Below are positions 27,249 to 35,646 of a stretch of 64,000 bases of DNA, in pieces. The notes under the pieces were generated by a model. That model had not been told where the DNA came from and made no database searches. It worked only from the letters and a program-made list of their open reading frames with translations. Position numbers and translations under genes: made by a program. This stretch comes from Kiritimatiellia bacterium (lineage in GTDB: Bacteria > Verrucomicrobiota > Kiritimatiellia > WLWN01): the NCBI GenBank assembly GCA_012103575.1, contig WLWN01000001.1:3032897-3096896 (forward strand), in the 5' to 3' direction. How positions within the stretch are numbered: position 1 is the first letter of the stretch; every line of letters begins with the position of its first letter.

Positions 27249-29207
27249 ACAAAGTCTCTTTTATTATCTCTCCAGGCTCTATTCCTACATAGCGTTGCTA
27301 GGATGATTAGCATTCTTCTTGGTTTAATCTTTCCCCTCTGTGCTTATTCCGCTGATCAGAACTTTATCCAAGTATGGAACTTTGATCAGGGGTTTACAAC
27401 CGACCAAAAAGGATATTTTAATCGCTTCGAAAACAGTGATTCTACTGCCCGCACTTTTTTGACAGACCAAATCTATTATGGGATAGGTGGTCGTTCATGG
27501 GAAATTACCGTGACAAAGGCTGCAGCGGGTTTTTGTGGAGCATGGATTCACTTCTTTGAAACCAAAACACTCCCGGAAGACAGAACCTATTTAAATGCAT
27601 CCAACCATTTTTATCTTTTCTTTAGAATTAGAGGAAAGGAGGGGGGCGAAAAGGTTAGAGTCCAGATGGCTGACAAATCTTGGGTTCTTAAAGAAGATTC
27701 TATTCCGTGTAGTCCACTGAAAAATTATCTTCCCAAAGAAATAACTACGAACTGGCAAGAGGTAACCATTCCTTTAAAAGACTTCGAAGGGATTAATACA
27801 GCGGAGTTGGGTGGGCTCACATTTTCATTTGTTGAACAAGGTTCGTATACGGTTTATATAGACGATATATATATTGCCAAAAATAAAGAGGTCTCTATCC
27901 CCCAAACCAAAACGGAAAATAAGCCGTTCACAAAAATTCCGCGCAAAAAAGCCATGTGGGTATGGGAATCACATCGATTGTTGGCCGATGAAGAAGCTCG
28001 CGAAGAATTTTTTAGATTTTGTAAGACCTACGGTGTGAATGATATCTTTTTTCAGCTCCAATACAAATTCGATAAATCCAATCCTAGGGATGTCAAAACA
28101 GAACTTCTTATGGTCGATGAATCCAGAGCCTTTATTAAAGAAGCTCATGAAAAAAATATAGTGATCCAAGCGTTAGAAGGATACCCGGAATGGGTCCTAA
28201 AAAAATGGCATTCGCACCCTTTATCTCTTATCCAGGCTGTGATTGATTACAACCAAGCCGTTACTTCGCAGGAACGTTTTGACGGGATCCATTTCGATAA
28301 TGAACCGCATTTACTGATGGGGTTTAATGATCGGGTTTACCGGAAGACGATCCTCCGAGAGTTCATTGAATTGAACGTTGAAGCCACTAAGCTCGTTCAC
28401 GCACAATCAGATATGGTCTATGGTATTGATATTCCCTTTTGGTTCGAAGAACGTGGGGATTCCGGAAATATAGAAGGGCTCTGCAAATGGCAAGGGGTGG
28501 AAAAACCTGCTAGTTATCACCTACTGGATGTGGTGGATAACATCGGGAGCATGAATTATCGCGATCGTTGCTTTGGTGCTGACGGAATCCTAGCTCATGG
28601 TATTCAAGAAATTGAATATGCAGATAAGATAGGAAAGCTTGTCTACATGGGGGTAGAAACGTTTCGGTATCCCCTTATAAAGGTCGATATGGTCTGCGGA
28701 ATGAAAAAAGACCTCTTTTTTAAGAGATTAAATACAGATTTAATGGAGCTCCGGGATCTTAGTCGAATGGATGGTCCACGATTCAGACTTCAATTTCTTG
28801 AAGCGGACGATTATGTTCATGTAGGACTTGAACGGCCTGCGAATATGGATAAGGAAAGATCAAAACGATATGACAAAGCTTTACTTAAACTTGCCCGCTG
28901 GGTCGGAACACCGCCGGAGGGTTTTATAAACCTAGACGATGTCTTATTTGATACCGAATATGCTCTGTCAAAAAATCTGAGCTGGGATTCATTAACGCCA
29001 AGCCATATTTCCTCTTTAGATAGGAAAGAAACGTATGCGAGTTTTAAAACAACCCTTGTTATGCAGCCGAAAATTACGTTTGACGGGCAAACAAAAGCTC
29101 AGATGGATCGTGAACTATTTTCTGTTAATAAAGAATTTCTATCGCATTCCAGTTTTCTAGGTTTTGCGATCCACTATTATAAGACCTATAAAGGAATGCC
29201 CGACTGA
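27219..29207 (+). CDS. Secreted putative TIM-barrel glycosidase with N-terminal CBM-like domain (gene G, unit 1)
   Basis: 662 residues from ATG 27219 (GGAG upstream); ATG 27303 (MISILLGLIFPLCAYS) gives a cleaner signal peptide and may be the true start. A jelly-roll domain like gene F (about 49-230, with TNWQEVTIPLKDF and YTVYIDDIYIAK) precedes a barrel domain (about 240-600): KAMWVWESHR, NDIFFQLQYKF, VIQALEGYPEW, RFDGIHFDNEPHLLMGF (353-368) and YGIDIPFWFEE. The strand-end acidic residues suggest a glycoside hydrolase of an unassigned family. Substrate unknown. All four copies are identical. Confidence 0.72.
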   Translation: MYIKTAPLQGTKSLLLSLQALFLHSVARMISILLGLIFPLCAYSADQNFIQVWNFDQGFTTDQKGYFNRFENSDSTARTFLTDQIYYGIGGRSWEITVTKAAAGFCGAWIHFFETKTLPEDRTYLNASNHFYLFFRIRGKEGGEKVRVQMADKSWVLKEDSIPCSPLKNYLPKEITTNWQEVTIPLKDFEGINTAELGGLTFSFVEQGSYTVYIDDIYIAKNKEVSIPQTKTENKPFTKIPRKKAMWVWESHRLLADEEAREEFFRFCKTYGVNDIFFQLQYKFDKSNPRDVKTELLMVDESRAFIKEAHEKNIVIQALEGYPEWVLKKWHSHPLSLIQAVIDYNQAVTSQERFDGIHFDNEPHLLMGFNDRVYRKTILREFIELNVEATKLVHAQSDMVYGIDIPFWFEERGDSGNIEGLCKWQGVEKPASYHLLDVVDNIGSMNYRDRCFGADGILAHGIQEIEYADKIGKLVYMGVETFRYPLIKVDMVCGMKKDLFFKRLNTDLMELRDLSRMDGPRFRLQFLEADDYVHVGLERPANMDKERSKRYDKALLKLARWVGTPPEGFINLDDVLFDTEYALSKNLSWDSLTPSHISSLDRKETYASFKTTLVMQPKITFDGQTKAQMDRELFSVNKEFLSHSSFLGFAIHYYKTYKGMPD

Positions 29208-29310
29208 CCCAGAGGAACATCGCCATTCTAGTTATGACCCATTGATCGATCATATGGCTTGAAAAAATCGCCATCGAAGATGGCCTAACTTACGATATGA
29301 GTGAACAATT

Positions 29311-31122
29311 ATGATTCTATTGCCTAAACCAAAGAAATGTAAAATGAGGGATGGAAAATATTCCTTGAGCGCCGAACAGTTACAGTGGGCAGCAGATACG
29401 GCGTCTAAAAAGCTATGCCCCTCCATAGAAGTAGACCTGGACTCTTCTGCAGGATCCCATGCAGAGGGTTATCACCTTCAGGTGATGCCGGATTCTATTA
29501 AAGTTCAAGCCAGAAGACCGGTCGGAGCTTTTTATGCTTCAATGACACTGCGTCAGCTCGTACGCCAATATCGTACTCAAGAAAAGCTACCCTGTGTAGA
29601 GATTGAAGATAATCCTGACTTTCCTCACCGTGGGGTCTCGCTCGATATAAGCCGCAACCGAGTCCCTACGATGGAAACACTCTATATGCTTATAGATATG
29701 TTCGCGGAATTGAAAATTAATCAGTTCCAGCTATATACAGAGCATACATTTGCGTATCGAAACCATGAAGTGGTATGGAAAGATGCCTCTCCAATGACGG
29801 CAGAAGAGATTCGGGCATTAGATGCTTATTGTCAGGACCATTTTATCGAGTTGATTCCAAATCAAAATTCCTTTGGTCATCTCAAACCTTGGCTGATACA
29901 TCCTGAATACAAGGAGATTGCCGAAGCACCTGAAGGATGTGATACCGTTTGGGGATGGCAGGATGGGCCTTTTAGTTTATGTCCAACGGAGCCTGGGTCG
30001 ATTCAGCTGCTTGAAGAGCTGTACAAAGAGCTTTTGCCAAACTTTTCAAGCGAAACTTTTAATGTGGGCTGTGATGAAACCGTAGATTTGGGAAAAGTAA
30101 AAAGTAAAGCGCATTGTGAAGAAAAGGGCGTCGGTCCGGTATACCTTGAGTTTTTGCTTAAAATCTATGATCAGGTTAAAGGGCATGGAAAGACCATGAT
30201 GTTTTGGGCCGATGTCATGAACAATCATCCAGAACTGGTACCCCAACTCCCTAAAGATGTGATTGCCTTAGAATGGGATTACGAGGCCGAGCCTTTATTT
30301 GATAAGAACTGCCAAAAATATAAAGAGTCCAACATTAAATTTTATGTCTGCGCAGGGACATCGACCTGGAATTCCATAGGGGGACGCACAGACAATGCGC
30401 TTGGAAACTTACGCAGTGCAGCCCGTTCAGGGTTAGCCCATGGAGCCATTGGTTATTTAAATACCGATTGGGGTGATAATGGTCATTGGCAACACCCGTC
30501 GATTTCTTTTTTACCGCTGGCATACGGAGCGGCACAAAGTTGGGCATCAGAGGAGAATAAAGAGCTAGATATCAAAGAGGCGCTCAACGTACATGTTTTC
30601 AAAGATAAAGCAGGTATCATGGGGCCATTGGCTTATGATTTGGGAAATGCCTATAAAGAATTTAAAGTTACACCTTTTAATGCCTCAAGCTTATTCAACT
30701 TGTTGTTCTACTACGATAATCCCATTAGCAATGATGAAGGTCGTTTAAAGGATATATCAGAAGAGGAGATAAAGAAGGCTGCAGAATATATAGAACGTTT
30801 GACGGCAGGCTTGTCGAAGGCCAAAATGGATCGTCCAGATGCGGATCTTATTATTCGTGAATTTGAAAACGCCGTGGGTCTATTGCTTCATGTATGTCGC
30901 TTAGGTCAGGCTCGTTTTCAACATGAAGGGCATAAAGATATTGCACATATAGATTCTGCTACCCGAGAAGAGCTAGCGGACGAACTAGATCCTCTTCTAG
31001 CCGACTATAAAAGCGTATGGCGATCTCGTAGCCGAGAAGGAGAATTGGGCCAGAGCATTCAGCCTCTTGAAAAACTCTTAGCACTCTATCAGGGTTCCCC
31101 TTCAATCAAAGAAACCAACTAG
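29311..31122 (+). CDS. GH20-type beta-N-acetylhexosaminidase-like protein (gene H, unit 1)
   Basis: 603 residues. An N-terminal alpha/beta domain (about 1-100, with VQARRPVGAFYASMTLRQLV) leads into the GH20 barrel: RGVSLDISRNRVPTMETL, LYTEHTFAY, LIPNQNSFGHL, and the catalytic pair Asp255-Glu256 in NVGCDETVDLG; then MMFWADVMN and GYLNTDWGDNGHW. GH20 enzymes remove terminal GlcNAc or GalNAc by substrate-assisted catalysis. No signal peptide is visible, so it should act in the cytosol on imported sugars. The stop TAG shares CTAG with the stop of the convergent gene I. Confidence 0.85.
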   Translation: MILLPKPKKCKMRDGKYSLSAEQLQWAADTASKKLCPSIEVDLDSSAGSHAEGYHLQVMPDSIKVQARRPVGAFYASMTLRQLVRQYRTQEKLPCVEIEDNPDFPHRGVSLDISRNRVPTMETLYMLIDMFAELKINQFQLYTEHTFAYRNHEVVWKDASPMTAEEIRALDAYCQDHFIELIPNQNSFGHLKPWLIHPEYKEIAEAPEGCDTVWGWQDGPFSLCPTEPGSIQLLEELYKELLPNFSSETFNVGCDETVDLGKVKSKAHCEEKGVGPVYLEFLLKIYDQVKGHGKTMMFWADVMNNHPELVPQLPKDVIALEWDYEAEPLFDKNCQKYKESNIKFYVCAGTSTWNSIGGRTDNALGNLRSAARSGLAHGAIGYLNTDWGDNGHWQHPSISFLPLAYGAAQSWASEENKELDIKEALNVHVFKDKAGIMGPLAYDLGNAYKEFKVTPFNASSLFNLLFYYDNPISNDEGRLKDISEEEIKKAAEYIERLTAGLSKAKMDRPDADLIIREFENAVGLLLHVCRLGQARFQHEGHKDIAHIDSATREELADELDPLLADYKSVWRSRSREGELGQSIQPLEKLLALYQGSPSIKETN

Positions 31123-31553
31123 CGGACTGTCGTTTTAGTAATTTTGACAAGAGTTTTCCACAAGTCTTTGGGGGTCTTTGCACCGAAGACTTTATCGCGA
31201 GCTTCTTTAGATCGGAAGGTTTCACTTAGTCCCGATAGCAGTTTCAGATAAAATGCACTGGCGGCAGTTGGTATAACAACAAAAAAGATAATACGCGTAA
31301 GTGTTTTTGGCGATCCTCCAAACTTGATTCCTTTTTTACTGAGGCCTAACACAAAACTTAATCCTCCGCCTTCGACTCCGCGTACGTGAGGGAACGCGAG
31401 TCCATGTTCTACGGCCGTGCTCACAATGGCTTCCCGCTTTAACGCTTCGTTTATAAGGGTATCGCTATTCTCGACAAAATTTTCGTCTTCTAGCTTCTGG
31501 CACATCTCAGTCAGAACTCCTTCGAGTGTTGTTGATGTGATCTGAGGGATCAT
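31119..31553 (-). CDS. PTS EIIA-type (fructose/mannitol/nitrogen) domain protein (gene I, unit 1)
   Basis: 144 residues from ATG 31553 (MIPQITSTTLEGVL). Homology seems to start 8 residues earlier (IARFSSESLMIPQI), so a non-ATG start is possible, and in this unit the frame is open back into the zinc-ribbon tail. The phosphorylatable histidine lies in HGLAFPHVRG, matching the EIIA-Fru/Ntr motif (GIAIPH-type), followed by LGLSKKGIKF and IIFFVVIPT. EIIA proteins pass phosphate from HPr to a sugar permease or act as regulators; no EIIB, EIIC or HPr gene is near, so a regulatory (PtsN-like) role is plausible. Confidence 0.8.
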   Translation of the reverse strand: MIPQITSTTLEGVLTEMCQKLEDENFVENSDTLINEALKREAIVSTAVEHGLAFPHVRGVEGGGLSFVLGLSKKGIKFGGSPKTLTRIIFFVVIPTAASAFYLKLLSGLSETFRSKEARDKVFGAKTPKDLWKTLVKITKTTVR

Positions 31554-31582
31554 TAAGCTTTCAGAAGAGAAGCGGGCAATGC

Positions 31583-31697
31583 CTATTTTGGGGGGGTGAC
31601 CTCTTCGCGCTTTTTGGCTTCCTGTTCCACGAGGTATAGAATCTGAGTAATAAAGCATACGAGCACACGTGGGACATTGGTGAATTTTTTCTGCTTG
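31583..31697 (-). pseudogene. C4-type zinc-ribbon protein, C-terminal tail (unit 1)
   Basis: The minus strand encodes HQCPTCARMLYY, the second half of the four-cysteine zinc ribbon found at the end of CT398-like proteins. The 5' part is missing: the gene was cut by the array junction at 31697. A run of five T (A on the coding strand) puts the tail in frame with gene I. With four, as in unit 3, it ends naturally in REEVTPPK and TAG at 31583-31585. Confidence 0.6.
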
Positions 31698-31736
31698 ATG
31701 ATGCGCGATACATATGATTATTTTAGTTCGAACATT
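31698..31736 (+). other. Array junction insert 1
   Basis: 39 bp identical to the start of gene A (ATGATGCGCGATACATATGA ... TTCGAACATT), placed between the zinc-ribbon tail and the IS30-derived start of the next unit. ACATT at its end is shared with the IS30 sequence at 25471-25475. The same insert occurs at 43209-43247 and 54719-54757. Confidence 0.93.
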
Positions 31737-31840
31737 ATCTTCTTTTGGGCATTTAATATTACAATTCTCAGGAAAAAATTAAATATAGAAAAGTACTTGA
31801 AAAATATTTGTATAGGCGTACATTTATTAAGCGGTAAAGG

Positions 31841-32422
31841 ATGTACAGAATGATGCGCGATACATATGATTATTTTAGTTCGAACATTTCGTTTCGGCGG
31901 CTAGTCCACCTTTCTATCGCCTTTTATGTGTTAAATACATTTCTAGCAACCTCTTCTTTTAGTGCAAATACCGATTCTATGACATTGAGTATTACCATTG
32001 GTTTTGAGGATCAGGATGATGATGGGATGCCTGATGACTATGAAAATGTAAACGGGTTTAATCTGAACAGTTCTTCAGACGCCACCTTAGATGCGGATGA
32101 GGACGGGCAATCAAATATTGAAGAATTTTTAAGTGGGACAGATCCAAACAATTCGACCTCTTTGCTGCAGGTCGTGAGTTTTGATCTGATGACAAGCAAT
32201 AGAGTCATGGTAACATGGGATTCAAGTTCGAGTACAGTCCCTGTGGATCGAGAATACGCCTTAGTTGCTATTTCGAAACTAGCAGACTTTACCACGAATA
32301 CGGAGGTGGTTGCTACGGGCATTCTTTCGCAAGGGAACCAAACGGCTATTATCATCGACACGAATACAACAGCGAGCAAAAGATTTTATAGCATAAAACT
32401 CATCAAACCGTTTTTGGAGTAA
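31841..32422 (+). CDS. Secreted Asp-rich calcium-type repeat protein (gene A, unit 2)
   Basis: 193 residues, same sequence as in unit 1. The N-terminal signal sequence is followed by Asp-rich loops at 57-68 and 84-102, which should bind calcium, and a C-terminal beta-rich part (DREYALVAISKLADF). The start follows GGTAAAGGATG; a second start at MM (31850) is possible. In this complete unit it is first of the plus-strand run A to H, 14 bp ahead of gene B. Confidence 0.82.
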   Translation: MYRMMRDTYDYFSSNISFRRLVHLSIAFYVLNTFLATSSFSANTDSMTLSITIGFEDQDDDGMPDDYENVNGFNLNSSSDATLDADEDGQSNIEEFLSGTDPNNSTSLLQVVSFDLMTSNRVMVTWDSSSSTVPVDREYALVAISKLADFTTNTEVVATGILSQGNQTAIIIDTNTTASKRFYSIKLIKPFLE

Positions 32423-32436
32423 ATATAGGTATTTCA

Positions 32437-33093
32437 ATGAAGATTTTTCTGGCCACGAAGCACACGAATGGACACAGATTCAGAGAAACAGATCCATCCT
32501 CTTTTTTGGTGTCCATCCGTGTGTCTCGTGGCCAGAAATTTTTCTTTCTCTTTCTTTTGGTTTCGGTTCTGCTGCTCCAGCCATTGCGTGTGGCACGAGC
32601 ACAGGTTGTTACAACAGCCGTACTTCAGATAAGCGCAGAGGTTGTTGAAGGGACGGGAACGTATCTTGAAGTTTCACCCACGAACTATACTTTTTCTGTA
32701 AATCCTTTTTTTCCTACACCCACAGATCACAGGGTAGATTTTAATTCAGGGACAGCCACCTATTTTGTGGCCAACGGCCCATGGTCCATTGAGGTTGTCT
32801 CTGATAATACCAACAATGTAGACGGGCTGGCCACGTCTTCGGGTGACGTGCTGTCTATGAAGTTTAATACGCCGAATCTTGGTGCTAGCGATTCAGAGAG
32901 TGATACAAATTGGGTGGGTGACACGGCAACATTCAGGCCTGTAGTCGATAATGACAATCTAGCCCCTCTTCATCTAGCCGATTCGGCGGGAGATGATCGC
33001 TCTCCAACACCTTTTACGTTTGCGGCAGATGCGTTAGGGGGCGTGGCGACAAATTACAAGTCGATTATAGAATTTAGATTGGTAATTGAATGA
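32437..33093 (+). CDS. Secreted single-domain beta-sandwich protein (gene B, unit 2)
   Basis: 218 residues. The first 32 are encoded by a palindromic repeat, then a signal peptide (KFFFLFLLVSVLLLQPLRVARA) and one domain of about 140 residues (about 78-218) with TYFVANGPWSIEVVSDN, LSMKFNTPNLGAS, TNWVGDTATFRPV and a C-terminal IIEFRLVIE. The same domain ends genes C and D. I do not recognise it as a named family. GTG or TTG codons just before the signal peptide are alternative starts. The stop overlaps the start of gene C (ATGA). Confidence 0.75.
   Translation: MKIFLATKHTNGHRFRETDPSSFLVSIRVSRGQKFFFLFLLVSVLLLQPLRVARAQVVTTAVLQISAEVVEGTGTYLEVSPTNYTFSVNPFFPTPTDHRVDFNSGTATYFVANGPWSIEVVSDNTNNVDGLATSSGDVLSMKFNTPNLGASDSESDTNWVGDTATFRPVVDNDNLAPLHLADSAGDDRSPTPFTFAADALGGVATNYKSIIEFRLVIE
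32443..32543 (+). repeat. Palindromic repeat encoding the N-terminus of gene B (unit 2)
   Basis: The left arm TTTCTGGCCACGA-(AG)-CACACG and right arm CGTGTG-(TC)-TCGTGGCCAGAAA frame a 60-bp centre (ATGGACAC pairs with GTGTCCAT). Copies lie at 43954 and 55464; the unit 1 copy (26182-26270) lost the end of its right arm in the deletion. This is a known type of dispersed bacterial palindrome built on GGCCACGAAG. Confidence 0.82.
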
Positions 33094-34490
33094 GAATGAT
33101 TGAACATTTTAGATCGCCCGCAGACTTTGGAGTGTGCTGGCTTGACAGCGCTTTGGATCTCTTACGGAGCAACAGAAAATACTCGCTTCATGTAGAACAA
33201 AAGCGGCGTCAAGCCGCCGCACTCCAAAGTTCAGCTACCGTTGGACCGAAAACTTTTATCTTTCTCCTTCTTATAATTTTTTCGCTAGGAGCAGATGCCA
33301 GGACCATCTCTTGGGCAGGACGTTTCTGGACGGTTAAACAATCATCAACGCCTGTAGGGCCAGGCCCGAATCTCTTTTCGGACAGTACCAATAGCGTATG
33401 GGTAGACGGGAATGGGTATCTTCACTTGAAACTTACAGAAAGTAATGGAACATGGCATGCCGCCGAGATTTTGAGCGAGCAAACATTAGGTTATGGTGAG
33501 TATCGTTTTTTAGTGGAAGGGCGTGTTGATAATTACGATACGAACGTGGTTGCAGGTCTTTTTACTTATGACGGAACTCTCCCGGACGGTTCAACCAATG
33601 AGATTGACATTGAGTTTACAAAAGCCTTCTCCAGTTTAGGAGGAACCAATAATGCGCTTTTTTCAGCTCATCCAGCCGGTCCTTCAGATAGTTTGAAATT
33701 TAAGCTTTCGCTCACGAATGGTGCCTTGACTACGCATCTTTTTGATTGGGGTACCAATCGGACCGATTTTTTAAGTTACCATAGCCATAGCACGTCACCT
33801 GCGCCGAGTGATGTTATTGCCGAATTTAATTATACAGGGCCGAATATACCCGTTTCGCCTGCCGCTGAAACCGTTCATTTTGTTTTGTTCCCTTTTCAGG
33901 GAAATGCATTGGTTGATACACAAAACCTGGAATTGATTGTACGTGATTTTCAGTTTACCCCCGCATCTTTTTTGCCGGGGACTCAAGCCCAGGCAGAGTT
34001 TTCAGGCACGATTGGGGCAATGACAGCGAATGATTTCATCGATATTGTAGAAACGAATTATAGTTGGGGTACGGTGAGTCGATCCCCAAGTCGGCGTCGC
34101 TTTAAATCTTTACCGCTAACCGTGAACTATTTTGTAGCAAATGGGCCCTGGAAAATTTTGATTTATACCGAGGGAAAGGCCAAGGATGGGCATTATGGGC
34201 TAGAACGGTTGGGTGGAGGAACTCATCAGCTTGATTTACGATTTAATCAACCCAATCTGGGTATTGCCGGGGACCCGAATGTGAATTGGAATACAACATG
34301 GGCCCCTGTTTTACCTGAAGACGTGGTGGCGATTATGCCGAATATTCCGTCATTTGCCTCTTCCGCAAATCAAGACCCCTCTGAGGGCCCATTAACCCTT
34401 TTATTGGGGGTTGATGTGTATCCGATATCATCATATATATCAAAAACGAACTATACGGCAAAATTGGTTTTAGAATTGGCATATCAGTAG
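33090..34490 (+). CDS. GH16-like secreted glycosidase with C-terminal B-type domain (gene C, unit 2)
   Basis: 466 residues. Residues 1-54 come largely from a palindromic repeat; the signal peptide follows (TFIFLLLIIFSLGADA, cut near 70). The GH16 jelly roll (about 72-290) shows GYLHLKLTESNGTWHAAEI, YGEYRFLVEGRVD, and the catalytic signature EIDIEF with Glu171, Asp173 and Glu175, the ExDxxE arrangement of laminarinases and agarases. The C-terminal domain (about 325-466, VNYFVANGPWKILIYTEG to AKLVLELAYQ) is shared with B and D. It should cleave a beta-linked galactan or glucan outside the cell; the exact substrate is unknown. Confidence 0.82.
   Translation: MRMIEHFRSPADFGVCWLDSALDLLRSNRKYSLHVEQKRRQAAALQSSATVGPKTFIFLLLIIFSLGADARTISWAGRFWTVKQSSTPVGPGPNLFSDSTNSVWVDGNGYLHLKLTESNGTWHAAEILSEQTLGYGEYRFLVEGRVDNYDTNVVAGLFTYDGTLPDGSTNEIDIEFTKAFSSLGGTNNALFSAHPAGPSDSLKFKLSLTNGALTTHLFDWGTNRTDFLSYHSHSTSPAPSDVIAEFNYTGPNIPVSPAAETVHFVLFPFQGNALVDTQNLELIVRDFQFTPASFLPGTQAQAEFSGTIGAMTANDFIDIVETNYSWGTVSRSPSRRRFKSLPLTVNYFVANGPWKILIYTEGKAKDGHYGLERLGGGTHQLDLRFNQPNLGIAGDPNVNWNTTWAPVLPEDVVAIMPNIPSFASSANQDPSEGPLTLLLGVDVYPISSYISKTNYTAKLVLELAYQ
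33124..33230 (+). repeat. Palindromic repeat inside the 5' end of gene C (unit 2)
   Basis: ACTTTGGAGTG...GGCTTGAC near 33124-33152 pairs with AAAGCGGCGTCAAGCC and GCCGCACTCCAAAGT near 33200-33230. It is a dispersed palindrome type (CTTTGGAGTGCGGCGGCTTG-like words). In gene C it is read through as codons 12-47. Copies lie at 44635 and 56145. Confidence 0.82.
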
Positions 34491-34500
34491 AGAATACATT

Positions 34501-35646
34501 ATGAAAATTTTTCAGACACGACTGATCCGTTCAAGCGGAGAGCAGAAGGGAACAAAGAAGCGTTCTAAGATGTATTCCTATAAGCATACATTTTCAGTAA
34601 CTAGAAAGATCGCTACAGCATTCATTTCAATGTCCCTCTCGATGACAACACTAGGCCAGGGAACGAACATTCTTGACGACTTTGAATCAGGAATAGCAGA
34701 ATGGACTACTTTTGGAACGGCTATTTTCCAGAATGGTATACAATCTACAGGAGATGCTTCTTCGGGGCTGAATGCCATGAGTGTTCTACAGTTTATAGGG
34801 TTCTACAATACCGATGGTCAGTTTGGGGGTGTTCAAAACTCAAATCTATCGATTACTAATTGGTCGACCTATGACCAATTAAGCGTTGCTGTAAAAAGCG
34901 ATGCTGCTACAGATAAGTCTGGAATCGTTGCGGAACTCGGATTTGTCGAAGCTTCGGGGCAGAGCTGGGGAATGAGAACACCGATTACGATTACAACGAG
35001 TTACCAAAACGTTTCAGCGGATCTAGTGGCTAATATCCCCACAGGATTTGAAATAACAGAACATGAAGTGCTCCCGCCAACTACTAACTTTGTAATGGAG
35101 TTAGAAAATATTACGAGAGTCAATGTTATCTTTAAAAGAATAGCTCCTCGGGATCCTGCTGTTTTTACTGTAAACCATTTTATAGATGATCTTGCTTTGA
35201 TTTCAAATCCCATGCCTACGACTTTGAGTCTAAATTCATCATCTCTAGATTTTGGACGCCTGGCCCCTAGCCCTGCAAAGTTTCGGTTTAATTCCCCGAA
35301 GGTCACATGTAGTTATTTTACGGAAGAACCCGCATGGCATATTAACGTTGTAACGACCAATAGTTTAAATAAGCCCGCTTTAGTAAGCAACGGTGGTGAC
35401 TTCATCCTCTTAAAATTTCAGACGGCCAATTTTGGAGGGGGATCAAATCCCAATCCAAACGATGAAGCCTCGTGGGCTGGTTTCTTTAAATTTGTGTCCG
35501 ATGGAACGTTTGACAGCATCCTGGCCTCTCCGACCATTCAGTCTCCGAATTCAGATGACCTGGACTTGACCTTTGCGGTGGATGCATGGGGAGCCGCTCA
35601 AACTACATATCAGGGGGCGGTTACTTTTGAGTTTGTGATAGAATGA
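34501..35646 (+). CDS. Secreted jelly-roll protein with C-terminal B-type domain (gene D, unit 2)
   Basis: 381 residues from ATG 34501; ATG 34570 (MYSYKHTF) also gives a signal peptide (IATAFISMSLSMTTLG). The N-terminal domain (about 55-235) starts ILDDFESGIAEW and ends VNHFIDDLALI, with TYDQLSVAVKSDA and YQNVSADL between, the layout of a CBM11-like carbohydrate-binding sandwich. The C-terminal domain (about 243-381: LDFGRLAPSPAKF, WHINVVTTN, FELVIE) matches B and C. It probably binds glycan at the cell surface. The stop overlaps the start of gene E (ATGA). Confidence 0.75.
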   Translation: MKIFQTRLIRSSGEQKGTKKRSKMYSYKHTFSVTRKIATAFISMSLSMTTLGQGTNILDDFESGIAEWTTFGTAIFQNGIQSTGDASSGLNAMSVLQFIGFYNTDGQFGGVQNSNLSITNWSTYDQLSVAVKSDAATDKSGIVAELGFVEASGQSWGMRTPITITTSYQNVSADLVANIPTGFEITEHEVLPPTTNFVMELENITRVNVIFKRIAPRDPAVFTVNHFIDDLALISNPMPTTLSLNSSSLDFGRLAPSPAKFRFNSPKVTCSYFTEEPAWHINVVTTNSLNKPALVSNGGDFILLKFQTANFGGGSNPNPNDEASWAGFFKFVSDGTFDSILASPTIQSPNSDDLDLTFAVDAWGAAQTTYQGAVTFEFVIE

